Shown piece by piece: positions 51,016-59,475 of a stretch of DNA of 64,000 nucleotides (position 1 is the first letter of the stretch; every line of letters begins with the position of its first letter). The translations under genes were made by a program, and so were the position numbers. This DNA comes from Blastocatellia bacterium (lineage in GTDB: Bacteria; Acidobacteriota; Blastocatellia; UBA7656), in contig DATENM010000105.1 in assembly GCA_035275065.1 (NCBI GenBank), forward strand, positions 1 to 64,000. The letters are read 5' to 3'. The notes under the pieces are model-generated. The model had not been told where the DNA came from, did no database searches, and saw only the letters and a program-made list of their open reading frames with translations.

Positions 51016-52293
51016 ATGCTTAGTGCAGAGGCGCTGAAATCATCCCTTGAGCGTTTGGTTGCCGGAACTGCAACGGATGACGACCGTCGCGTTGTTCAGC
51101 ATGCCATGCTTGCTGGCAACATTGTCTACGCGGCGGGGGAGCGCAGTGTCGCCATCGGCGGGGATGCGACCGGGGCGATCATCATCACTGGCGACCAAGC
51201 CCAGATCAGGCTTGATCTTGATGAAACTGCCTACGAGCGGCTGAAAGAGCAGACCTTCCCTACGCCTCATGGCATCCCGCCACCCTTCCCCGGACTCATT
51301 TTCATTGGCCGTGAAGAGGCACTACTGCATATCAAAGGGCTATTAGGAATTAAGGGGGCCAGTTCTTCTCAATCGCAACAAGCGATTGTACGCGGCTGGC
51401 CTGGGGTGGGAAAGACAACTTTGGTAAGTGTGCTGTCACGAGATCCGGATATTGCGCAGGCGTACCCTGATGGTGTGCTCTGGACCTCTCTGGATCAGAG
51501 ACCGGCGTTAATGTCTATACTGGCCGGGTGGGGACGCGGTCTCGGAAGAGATGATCTTCTACGAGTGCCAACTCCAGAAGAAGCGGTTCAGCAAATCGCC
51601 GCCATCTTACAGCGTAAGCGGATGCTTCTGATTGTAGATGATATATGGGAAGAAGGGCATGGAGCGCTTTTTCTGAAGGCCAGGGGGCGTGATTGCGGGC
51701 TACTATTCACGACGCGAAAATTAGATGTCGCAAATGCGTTGGCACAGGATGAAAGGACAATCTATAACTTACCCGTTTTGACAGAAGATGATGCGCTCAA
51801 ACTGATGCGAATTCTTGCACCAGATGTGGTGAATCAACATTCTGCCGAATGCCGTGAATTAGTCAGAGACCTCGAATGCCTGCCCTTAGCGTTGCATGTT
51901 GCTGCCCGACTACTTCGAAAGGAATCCAGTCTTGGATGGGGTATTTCAGAGTTGCTGAATGATATACGTGAGGGGGCAGCGGTAATTGAAGCGCAAGCCC
52001 CACCTGATCGCGTTGAAGGAGAAGAAATACCTACCGTAAAAGCGTTGCTACAAAAGAGCACTGCTATGCTGTCGGAATTTAACCGAGAGTGCTTCGCGTA
52101 CCTTGGAGCATTCGCACCGAAACCAGCAACATTTGACTTAGCAGCAATGAAAGCTGTCTGGGAAGTGGCTGACCCCAAGCCGGTTGTTCGTGATTTAGTC
52201 GGTCACGGTTTACTTGAGCCAGTCGGCAATGGCAGATTTCAGATGCACGCCTTGCTTGCAATGCACGCAAAATCTCTTTGCACGGATTCGTAA
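51016..52293 (+). CDS. STAND-class NTPase (NB-ARC domain) with SVAIG N-terminal module
   Basis: This 425-residue protein has an N-terminal helical stretch (1-30), the SVAIG beta-module (34-64), and an NB-ARC ATPase (about 95-300) with Walker A GWPGVGKTT (127-135), Walker B LLIVDDIW (204-211), sensor FTTR and the LECLPLALHVAARLL motif. A winged-helix region runs to the end (GRFQMHALLAMHAKS). Such switches oligomerise when a ligand reaches their sensor repeats. It carries no TPRs itself; these are in the overlapping next frame, as if one gene were split by a frameshift near 52270-52293. GGAG precedes the ATG. Base composition is lower in G+C than the flanks. Confidence 0.88.
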   Translation: MLSAEALKSSLERLVAGTATDDDRRVVQHAMLAGNIVYAAGERSVAIGGDATGAIIITGDQAQIRLDLDETAYERLKEQTFPTPHGIPPPFPGLIFIGREEALLHIKGLLGIKGASSSQSQQAIVRGWPGVGKTTLVSVLSRDPDIAQAYPDGVLWTSLDQRPALMSILAGWGRGLGRDDLLRVPTPEEAVQQIAAILQRKRMLLIVDDIWEEGHGALFLKARGRDCGLLFTTRKLDVANALAQDERTIYNLPVLTEDDALKLMRILAPDVVNQHSAECRELVRDLECLPLALHVAARLLRKESSLGWGISELLNDIREGAAVIEAQAPPDRVEGEEIPTVKALLQKSTAMLSEFNRECFAYLGAFAPKPATFDLAAMKAVWEVADPKPVVRDLVGHGLLEPVGNGRFQMHALLAMHAKSLCTDS

Positions 52294-53687
52294 TCAATAA
52301 TGCTAAGCCTCTACCCCTTGAGCGACATGCCCTAACTGAGACAGCCGAGACATCAATGCCTAGTCTTCATGAAGCCCAATCACGACACGCCGCATATTAT
52401 AAGGAGGTGCTGCGCAAAGCAAATAGCCTTTATAGAAAAGGCGGCGAAACTCTGAGTCTGGGTCTGCTTCTATACGAATCAGAATGGGAGAATATCAGAG
52501 CCGGACAACAGTGGGCTGAGATGGAGTATGAAAGAGATGCTAAGGCGGCACAGTTATGTAACTCTTACCCGCGTGCCGGAGGAAACCTGCTTTCGTTGCG
52601 CCTGCATCCTCGTGAACGAGTTCGCTGGCTTGAGGTAGCCGTTAAAACAGCTCAATTATTGCAAGATACATCGAGTGAGATGCTCCACTTTAGTAGCCTG
52701 GGGAAAGCGTACAAAGATACAAGCCAGTTCAATAAAGCCATTGAGTGTCACGAACGAGCCTTGCTAATAGCCCGTGAGTTAGACGAACCGCACAATGAAG
52801 GCGTTGCGATAATGAATTTGGGCATCGTTCATCAAAATATAGGTGACCCTAGATTCGCCATTAGCTTCTATGAGAGGAGTCTGGCAATTGTCCGCAAGAT
52901 AGGTGACAGGCGCACTGAGGGTAATTTATTGGGTAACATGGGGCTTGCATACGCAGCATTGAGTGAGATGCGCCGCGCGGTAGAGCTTTATAACGAGCGT
53001 TTGGCTATTGCCCGTGACCTGAATGATTATAGAGGCGAAGGGACGGTATTATGTAACTTAGGTTTGGCATATGTTGCATTGGGTGAATATCAATTAGCTA
53101 CTACATCCTGTTTGGAGGCTCTAAAGATTGCACGCCATATAGGTAATAGGCGTAACGAATGTACGGCGCTGAATAATCTAGGAATGGCTCAGATTGCGCT
53201 AGGTGAATACACCCGAGCTGTAGATTATTGTAAGCAAGCTCTAGAGATTGCTGAAAACATAGGAAATCGCCGGTGTGAATATCGCTCATTGAGTAACTTA
53301 GGGATAGCGAATTTTGAATCCAGTGAGTATGGTCTTGCGATTGAATTCCACGAGCGGGCGCTAAAAATTGCGCAGGAGGTTGGTAATAGGCGGAATGAAG
53401 GTAGAACATTATCTAACTTAGGCATTGTTTACTTGAAAGCCGGCGACATCGCCCGCGCTATGGATCTTAACCAAAAAGCCTTACTGCTGGCTCAAGACAC
53501 TCACGACCGTCGCGGCGAAGCCGTCGCACTCTTTAATATAGCCCAAGCATTCTATGCTTTTGGAGAACGGGCGCTAGCGATTATTAATGCTGAGACTGCC
53601 CTTGTGCGTTTTGAGCAGATCAACCATCCTAAAGCCGCAAAGGTGCGTGAGCAGTTGGCTGAATGGCGAGAACAATCAGGTGCTTAG
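52278..53687 (+). CDS. TPR array continuing the NB-ARC protein in the -1 frame
   Basis: This frame of 469 codons opens with a TTG overlapping the NB-ARC stop by 16 bp. The first 110 residues (QSRHAAYYKEVLRKANSLY, LYESEWENIRAGQQWAE) match the region that normally follows NB-ARC in a single polypeptide. About nine 40-residue TPRs follow, with the NLGxA...GE...A.....AL.IA pattern of kinesin-light-chain-type repeats. The open question is whether it is a separate subunit (first internal ATG at 52356), the product of -1 frameshifting at an AAAA run near 52269, or a recent frameshift mutation. TPRs in STAND proteins sense ligands. Confidence 0.75.
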   Translation: MHGFVINNAKPLPLERHALTETAETSMPSLHEAQSRHAAYYKEVLRKANSLYRKGGETLSLGLLLYESEWENIRAGQQWAEMEYERDAKAAQLCNSYPRAGGNLLSLRLHPRERVRWLEVAVKTAQLLQDTSSEMLHFSSLGKAYKDTSQFNKAIECHERALLIARELDEPHNEGVAIMNLGIVHQNIGDPRFAISFYERSLAIVRKIGDRRTEGNLLGNMGLAYAALSEMRRAVELYNERLAIARDLNDYRGEGTVLCNLGLAYVALGEYQLATTSCLEALKIARHIGNRRNECTALNNLGMAQIALGEYTRAVDYCKQALEIAENIGNRRCEYRSLSNLGIANFESSEYGLAIEFHERALKIAQEVGNRRNEGRTLSNLGIVYLKAGDIARAMDLNQKALLLAQDTHDRRGEAVALFNIAQAFYAFGERALAIINAETALVRFEQINHPKAAKVREQLAEWREQSGA

Positions 53688-53714
53688 ACGAACGACGAAT
53701 GACTGCGCCAACCC

Positions 53715-53839
53715 TAGAGCGGTTATCAATTGCCTATGGCCTGGGAGGGCGGGCGTCTCGCCCGCTTTCTTTCATATACGCAAGACGGGCGGGCAAGATG
53801 CCCGCGCTCCCAGGCTTCACCCATCTGAAAACCGCTCTA
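53715..53839. mobile_element. MITE-like element with TAGAGCGGTT terminal inverted repeats
   Basis: Perfect 10-bp terminal inverted repeats (53715-53724 and 53830-53839) begin with TA, as for TA-duplicating IS630/Tc1-type elements. Inside is a second dyad, 53741-53813, with outer arms CTGGGAG/CTCCCAG and two inner GCGGGC-type hairpins. There is no coding capacity. Confidence 0.5.
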
Positions 53840-54009
53840 AGGTCGGGAGGACTATCCCAAGCCAGCCGCCTGCCAAGGGTTAATACTTGTGCGGTTTTGG
53901 AGTCAAATCTCTTGCTGGTGGCGCTTGAAAAGTCTTGGCGTCTGTGATTACATATGGCCGTATAATCTTAAACATCGTTTGGCTTAGAGTATTTCCTACA
54001 AATGTCATT

Positions 54010-54026
54010 AGACCCGAGTCGGGTCT
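54010..54026. promoter_or_regulatory. Operator-like perfect palindrome
   Basis: AGACCCGA and TCGGGTCT flank a single central G. The stem has no loop room, so a DNA-binding-protein site is likelier than an RNA hairpin. It lies 111 bp upstream of the sigma factor gene. Confidence 0.4.
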
Positions 54027-54137
54027 TAAATCATATAACGAGCGGCCGGTCTCTCCTCAACCCTTCTCTTAAATCGGTGCCTGCTTTGTGCCGCAGAAGA
54101 GTTTTAAGTTGTGATGGCAAGCGTTAGTTGATCAGGC

Positions 54138-54776
54138 ATGACTACCTGTGGGGTGGTTCCATCATTGAAGAAATCCTGGCTAATAACTAAAGAGTCCTTT
54201 GACACCTTACTGGCGTTCCTGAATCCTGACCGCGACCTCGCTGCTGATGAGTATGAGAGGATTCGGAAGAAGCTGGTCGCCTTCTTCGAGTGTCGCGGCT
54301 GCCACTTTCCTGAGGATTTAACTGACGTCACAATCAACCGGGTCGCGAAACGTATCAGCGAAGGAGTGGAAATTCATACGACTAAGCCGTCAGCTTATTT
54401 TTTCGGGGTGGCGTATAAGGTCCTACAAGAATCCTGGAGCGACCCATCAGTAAAATCTCTATCACTCGATGATTCTTCAAGTCAGATACGCCTTATAGAA
54501 AAGCTTACGGCGTCCGGGGAGGCTGAGGCGCCGCCCCCCGCGCCTGATCGGGAGATGGAATGTTTAGAACAATGTCTGGAACAAATCTCATCTGCAAACC
54601 GAAAATTGATCATTCAGTACTACCAGAATGTGGGGGGCGCAAAGATAAGACACAGAAAGCAGCTCGCCGGGCAATTAGGCATATCCGGCAACGCATTAAG
54701 AATCCAAGCCCTTCGCATAAGGAAGCGCTTGGAGCAGTGTGTGACCGACTGTCTCGAGCAGTCATCTGATACATGA
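54138..54776 (+). CDS. Divergent ECF-like sigma factor of the CHAT module
   Basis: This 212-residue protein has a region-2-like N-terminal half (FDTLLAFLNPDRDLAADEYE, RIRKKLVAFFECRGCHFPED, DVTINRVAKRI). A variable linker with poly-Pro precedes a region-4-like helix-turn-helix at about 145-205 (LEQISSANRKLIIQYYQ, RKQLAGQLGISGNALRIQAL). It belongs to the loosely conserved sigma-70 group often encoded next to large TPR/CHAT proteins. The next gene starts 43 bp later and begins with an anti-sigma-like domain. Together they look like a sigma/anti-sigma pair. Confidence 0.8.
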   Translation: MTTCGVVPSLKKSWLITKESFDTLLAFLNPDRDLAADEYERIRKKLVAFFECRGCHFPEDLTDVTINRVAKRISEGVEIHTTKPSAYFFGVAYKVLQESWSDPSVKSLSLDDSSSQIRLIEKLTASGEAEAPPPAPDREMECLEQCLEQISSANRKLIIQYYQNVGGAKIRHRKQLAGQLGISGNALRIQALRIRKRLEQCVTDCLEQSSDT

Positions 54777-54819
54777 AATAAAAATTTGCCCTTTGGCACT
54801 AAGAGTAGGCTATTCCGAT

Positions 54820-57800
54820 ATGGAAAATGAAGCCGTAAATGAAGCGCTGTTAATTCAGTATCTGTTGGGTGAATTGGACGAGGAGGCTATGCGCAAGATT
54901 GAAGCCAATTTCTTTATAGACGAAATGGCGTTCGACGAACTCCAAGTCGCAGAGAATGAGTTAATAGATAGATATCTGGCAGGCACACTCTCTCGGCATG
55001 AGCGGCACAGGTTCGAAACCTTTTTTTTATCATCACCCGGCAGGAAGGAGAGACTGAGATTTGCCAGGATTCTTCAGAAGTACATTTCCCATAATAGGGT
55101 GGACGGGGGACGCTCCCGCCTTGAGCGGCTTTACATTTCACGATCACGCCTGCGTAAGCTCCTTGTCTCTCCAGCCGGACTTGCAGCCGCAATCGCCTTA
55201 ATTCTGGGGATTGTCATTGGTTTATGGGCAGTGTTCTACCAATCCCCTCATAACAAAGTACTGGCCTCCCTCTCCAATGCCTACCGTGACCAACGGCCTT
55301 TTGAGTCACGCATAGTCGGACTAAAGTATGCGCCTCTGTTACAGGAGCGCGGAAGTCTGGAACCCTTTATTAACCGGAAGGAACGTGACCGTGCGGAGCT
55401 GATTGCGCTCAACGAGGTTGCTGATCACCCCAAGGCGGAATCTTACTACTCGCTGGGGCAAGTCTATCTCACCGAACAGAAGTTTGACGAAGCCATTGAG
55501 GAGTTCGGAAAGGCCCTGGTGATGGACCCGAACAACGCGCAGATTAATAGCGACCTCGGGGCAGCGTTATTCGAGCGGGCTCGCCGCCGCGCGAGCCCTA
55601 ATGAGCGGCCTGCGGATTTGATACAAGCCCGTGCGCATTTTGATAAAGCGCTTGAGCCGGACAGTTCACTGCTAGCCGCGCGCTTCAATCGTGGCCTCTG
55701 GTACGAATACATGTCGCTGCATGAGAAAGCTTATCAAGATTGGCAGACCTACCTTGAGAATGACCCGAACTCTAAATGGGCAGACGAGATCCGGGAAAAA
55801 TTAAAAGTAAGTGAGCAGGAGCGAAATCCGCCTTCACGAAGTAAGGCCGAGATATTCGATGATTTCATCGATGCTTATAAAATGAGGGATGATCAGAGGG
55901 CCTGGCAGGCATTTAACCAGAGCCGCGCTCGCACCGGAAATGTTATCACCGAAAAACTGCTTGACGATTTTCTCGCTTTATCAGAGAAGCCCCTCTCCCC
56001 TGAAGCCAGCCGTGAAATTTCAACCTTGTTATACGCCGGCGAGCTGGAAGCTGAATCGGCAAAAGATCTGTTTACAAAAGACCTGGCACGGTTTTATAAG
56101 CTAACGAATCCAGCCCAGCGCAAGACCCTTGCCCAAGCAAGAGCCTTGCTAAAGTCTGCCGGTGATCATTTCAAACTCGGCGAATACGAGCAAGCCGGCG
56201 GCCTTTTTTCAAATGCGGAGAGGCGATTTGAGCAGGCAGGTGATTCTGAGGAGGCCGTATTTGCGCAAATTTGGCAGGCTTCCTGCTACCTGCGCACAGC
56301 GCCGCAGCGTAGCCTGCTGATTCTTGAGCGGTTGTTGCCAAAGCTACAAGAGAAACGCTACAGATGGCTATTCGCTCAGGCCCTCAATTCCCTTGCTGAT
56401 GCCCATACCAGTAAAAGAGATTTCTCGGAAGCCCTCAGGTGCGCTAAGCAGTCGCTTGAGATATCAGAAGAGATCGGGGACCTCAAGGGAGCGCTCAGGA
56501 ACCTACAACTCCCTGTGCTGGTGAACCAGCAATGCGGTGACTATCTAAAATCTTTAGGACTGATTCTGAGCGCCTTTGATTTTGCCAGAACGTTGTCTCT
56601 AGAGCCTCAGGAGTTATGGACATTTTATCACCAGGCCGCTTCGAACCTTTGTTCGCTCGGTCACCCCAGGATCGCGAGCGATTTTCAAGACCAGGCGTTG
56701 GGATTGGCTGTCGCTTCCGGCATGCCGCTGTTGAAGGCGCGTTCGCTCGGGCTTTCGGGGCTGATCCATCAGAAGTTGGGAGAATACCAACAGGCGCTAG
56801 ACGACATTCAACTGGCGCTTGCCGAGGCGCAGAAGATCACCGGGGAAAAGAGCAGAACCAATCTCATCGCCAGCTCATTCCTGAGCCTGGCAGAGATTTA
56901 CATGGAATCCAAGAATTATACCGACGCGCTGGATTATTATAATAAAGCGATCCAACTTCACCAGAGGCTGGATGTAGACATTTACACCTTTCAAGCCCAC
57001 AAGGGAAAACTCTCCTCTCTCATCGAATTGCATGATGACGATGGGGCGAGCAAAGAGATAGAGGTGGCTCTACCCGCTGTCGAGGCGTATCGGCCTAAGA
57101 TTAAAGAGGAGCATGCCAGGAATAACTTTTTTGACCTCGCCCAGAGCATCTATGATTTGGCAATAGACTTTACCCAGGCGCGCTTGAATGACTCGGCGCG
57201 GGCCTTCAATTATTCCGAGATCAGCCACGCACGGTCGTTATTAGAGATGGTGGGTGGGACCGTTCAGTTGATTGATGAGCCGGGGAGCCCGGAAATAAAA
57301 CTCGAATCCAGTACGCGCCCCTTAACCCTGGCTGAGATCAGGCAGCGCCTGCCTGAGCAATCACAGATTGTGCAGTATTCGGTTCTCGACAACAAGCTTC
57401 TGATCTGGGTGATTTCCAGGGAGGATTTTCATTGCGAGCAGCAGCAAATAGATGTAGACGAGCTGAATGGAAAGATCAAAAAGTTTTGGGAACTGGTCGC
57501 AAAACAAAAGGCGGGCAGTAGCGACGAAGCGATCCGTTACGCGCAAGACTTATACACCCTGCTGATAAGTCCTATTGAACCCTTTCTAGACAGCCGGAAA
57601 CAGATTTGTATTGTTCCCGACAAATACCTCAATTACGTGCCGTTCACCGCGTTGATGTCGGCGAATTCTAACAGGTACTTGATCCAAGATTACATGCTTG
57701 AATTAGCCCCCAGTTCCAGCATTTTTATTGCTTGTACCGAGCGCGCGGTTGACAAGGAAAAAATACAGCTGGAGAGGTTACTCTCGGTAGGCGACCCATC

Positions 57801-58419
57801 GTTCGACCGGAAACAATTTGATCAGCTACCTTATTTGACTTCCGCCGCTTTAGAAGCCGAAGCGATATCAAAGTACTACAGCCCGGCCATCACGCTTTTG
57901 CGAGAGGAGGCGACGGAAAGCCGGGTTAAAATTGCAACGGAAAACGCTAACGTTATTCATTTCGCCGCTCATTACTTAATCGATGATCGATCACCGATGC
58001 TCTCGAAGCTGCTGCTGGCCGAGGAACCGGCGCACTCGGATGGAGACCGGGAACCGGATGGGCTTCTGCAAGCCTACGAAATATACAAACTGAGCCTGCC
58101 ACAGACCCGGCTAGTTGTCCTTTCAGGCTGCCAAACCGGAGTTGAGCACTTCTACCGAGGCGAGGGGGCGATCAGTTTCGCCCGCCCCTTCATAAAGGCT
58201 GGCGTCCCGGTCGTGGTTGCCAGCCTCTGGCCGATTGAAACCCGCTCCGCGAGTGAACTGATGGTTGAATTCCACAGGCTACGCAAACAAGAAGGGCTGT
58301 CTTCGGTCGAGGCACTAAGGGCCGCCCAACTGAAGTTCATTGAGGACTCAGATGCTGATCACCGGAACCCATATTTCTGGGCTCCATTCACCGCCATCGG
58401 CGGTTACGCCAGATTTTGA
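54820..58419 (+). CDS. Anti-sigma-like, single-pass membrane, TPR and CHAT protease fusion
   Basis: The 1199-residue product has four parts. Residues 1-90 (QYLLGELDEEAMRKIEANFF, ENELIDRYLAGTLS, FETFFLSSPGRKERLR) resemble the helical anti-sigma-type domain of sigma-linked proteins, without zinc ligands. One membrane helix lies at about 118-140, with basic residues before it, so the N-terminus is cytoplasmic. TPRs fill about 200-330 and 410-800. A C-terminal CHAT caspase-like protease (about 860-1199) has His1051 (HFAAH) and Cys1104 (SGCQTG), so the catalytic dyad is complete. By this topology CHAT would be extracytoplasmic. The ATG at 54820 is favoured over a TTG at 54793. Confidence 0.85.
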   Translation: MENEAVNEALLIQYLLGELDEEAMRKIEANFFIDEMAFDELQVAENELIDRYLAGTLSRHERHRFETFFLSSPGRKERLRFARILQKYISHNRVDGGRSRLERLYISRSRLRKLLVSPAGLAAAIALILGIVIGLWAVFYQSPHNKVLASLSNAYRDQRPFESRIVGLKYAPLLQERGSLEPFINRKERDRAELIALNEVADHPKAESYYSLGQVYLTEQKFDEAIEEFGKALVMDPNNAQINSDLGAALFERARRRASPNERPADLIQARAHFDKALEPDSSLLAARFNRGLWYEYMSLHEKAYQDWQTYLENDPNSKWADEIREKLKVSEQERNPPSRSKAEIFDDFIDAYKMRDDQRAWQAFNQSRARTGNVITEKLLDDFLALSEKPLSPEASREISTLLYAGELEAESAKDLFTKDLARFYKLTNPAQRKTLAQARALLKSAGDHFKLGEYEQAGGLFSNAERRFEQAGDSEEAVFAQIWQASCYLRTAPQRSLLILERLLPKLQEKRYRWLFAQALNSLADAHTSKRDFSEALRCAKQSLEISEEIGDLKGALRNLQLPVLVNQQCGDYLKSLGLILSAFDFARTLSLEPQELWTFYHQAASNLCSLGHPRIASDFQDQALGLAVASGMPLLKARSLGLSGLIHQKLGEYQQALDDIQLALAEAQKITGEKSRTNLIASSFLSLAEIYMESKNYTDALDYYNKAIQLHQRLDVDIYTFQAHKGKLSSLIELHDDDGASKEIEVALPAVEAYRPKIKEEHARNNFFDLAQSIYDLAIDFTQARLNDSARAFNYSEISHARSLLEMVGGTVQLIDEPGSPEIKLESSTRPLTLAEIRQRLPEQSQIVQYSVLDNKLLIWVISREDFHCEQQQIDVDELNGKIKKFWELVAKQKAGSSDEAIRYAQDLYTLLISPIEPFLDSRKQICIVPDKYLNYVPFTALMSANSNRYLIQDYMLELAPSSSIFIACTERAVDKEKIQLERLLSVGDPSFDRKQFDQLPYLTSAALEAEAISKYYSPAITLLREEATESRVKIATENANVIHFAAHYLIDDRSPMLSKLLLAEEPAHSDGDREPDGLLQAYEIYKLSLPQTRLVVLSGCQTGVEHFYRGEGAISFARPFIKAGVPVVVASLWPIETRSASELMVEFHRLRKQEGLSSVEALRAAQLKFIEDSDADHRNPYFWAPFTAIGGYARF

Positions 58420-58439
58420 ATCTGTAAAGGAGACAAACT

Positions 58440-59399
58440 ATGCCTAAACGACGACATCACCAGCATAAGGCTGAGACAGCCTTAACCGCAACGAAAACCT
58501 ATGTGCCTAAGGGCCACTTCGAGGACGGTAGTAGGCCCAACCTGGTTGTGGTGCTTCGCGGATTATTGCTGCTTGCCTTCGATGGCACCAATCAATGTGA
58601 GATCGGGGCGGTCAAGCTTCCCGAACCAGCGCCAAATGACCAGCCGCATGATTTTGAAATCCGGATATGGGAACAGGCAGACCAATGTCCTGGAATCAAT
58701 GAGCCGGATAGATCTCGCATTGTTCCAAATGACAGATTTGAAATTATTGTAGACTCGCCGGCAGTTTACGATGGGGTATACGTTTTTGCGTCAGATCCAC
58801 CTCGGAGCGATCCTAAAGACTTCGGGTTCGTGCCGGATTTTGAAGGTGATGATTTCTACGGCTCTGTGTTAAATGGCCAGCCGCTTGACAAAAACCCCGG
58901 GATTGCAACTCCCAAAATCATCATCAACAATGGCCTAGTTTATGCCCATCGTATTACGCAAACAGAATTTCAGGTGCTTGCCGAACCGGAAGGCAGTGAC
59001 CAGCCGAAGGAGATTGAGCAGGTGGCCGACATCGTTGCCATCCGAATCTTTCTGCAACCCGGCGGGACGATTCAACTGAAAGAAGATGGCACGTTAATAG
59101 ATACGGTCAACGCCGATCAGTTTTACCAGATCGACGTCCTGAACCGCTGCCACAAGGACCAGCATCCAGCGTGTGATTTTGTGCCCGGCTCGCTAATTAA
59201 GACGGAGCGGAACGACTTTTACCTTTATTACACCGCTTTCCAAAGACCACCCGGGCAACCCGAGTACATGCTGAAAGCCAAACCGCCATTCAGGCGCTTT
59301 TCTAGATTGCAGGGAATTTGTCATCTGAGGACTGAAGACACCTCAGACCCGGCACCGTGCGGTGCTGGTGTTTATGGCCAGAGCCGTACGACCGGTTAG
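58440..59399 (+). CDS. Hypothetical protein of the CHAT/S8 module
   Basis: This 319-residue protein starts with a basic His-rich stretch (MPKRRHHQHKAE). It has no signal peptide or clear membrane helix, though VVVLRGLLLLAF (about 36-47) is hydrophobic. The rest is predicted from composition to be mostly beta-strand. It has scattered cysteines, including QCEIGAV, DQCPG and a C-terminal CHLRTEDTSDPAPCGAG pair. No family was recognised. It starts 20 bp after the CHAT gene with an AAAGGAG site and precedes the S8 gene by 76 bp, so it is almost certainly part of the operon. It could be a protease substrate or an adaptor. Confidence 0.7.
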   Translation: MPKRRHHQHKAETALTATKTYVPKGHFEDGSRPNLVVVLRGLLLLAFDGTNQCEIGAVKLPEPAPNDQPHDFEIRIWEQADQCPGINEPDRSRIVPNDRFEIIVDSPAVYDGVYVFASDPPRSDPKDFGFVPDFEGDDFYGSVLNGQPLDKNPGIATPKIIINNGLVYAHRITQTEFQVLAEPEGSDQPKEIEQVADIVAIRIFLQPGGTIQLKEDGTLIDTVNADQFYQIDVLNRCHKDQHPACDFVPGSLIKTERNDFYLYYTAFQRPPGQPEYMLKAKPPFRRFSRLQGICHLRTEDTSDPAPCGAGVYGQSRTTG

Positions 59400-59475
59400 C
59401 CGCGGAGCGGAGCTACTGAGAAGGCGACTAAAACAAGCACAATCCAGCCAGGTATCAGCGTAGGAGCGGCATGAG

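Larger units (their letters stand above)
53688..54137. other. 450-bp gap between island modules A and B
   Basis: It holds the 125-bp MITE-like element (53715-53839), a TATAAT box at 53961-53966 with no good partner at 17 bp, and a perfect operator-like palindrome at 54010-54026. No protein-coding content was seen. The gap suggests modules A and B are transcribed separately. Confidence 0.5.
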
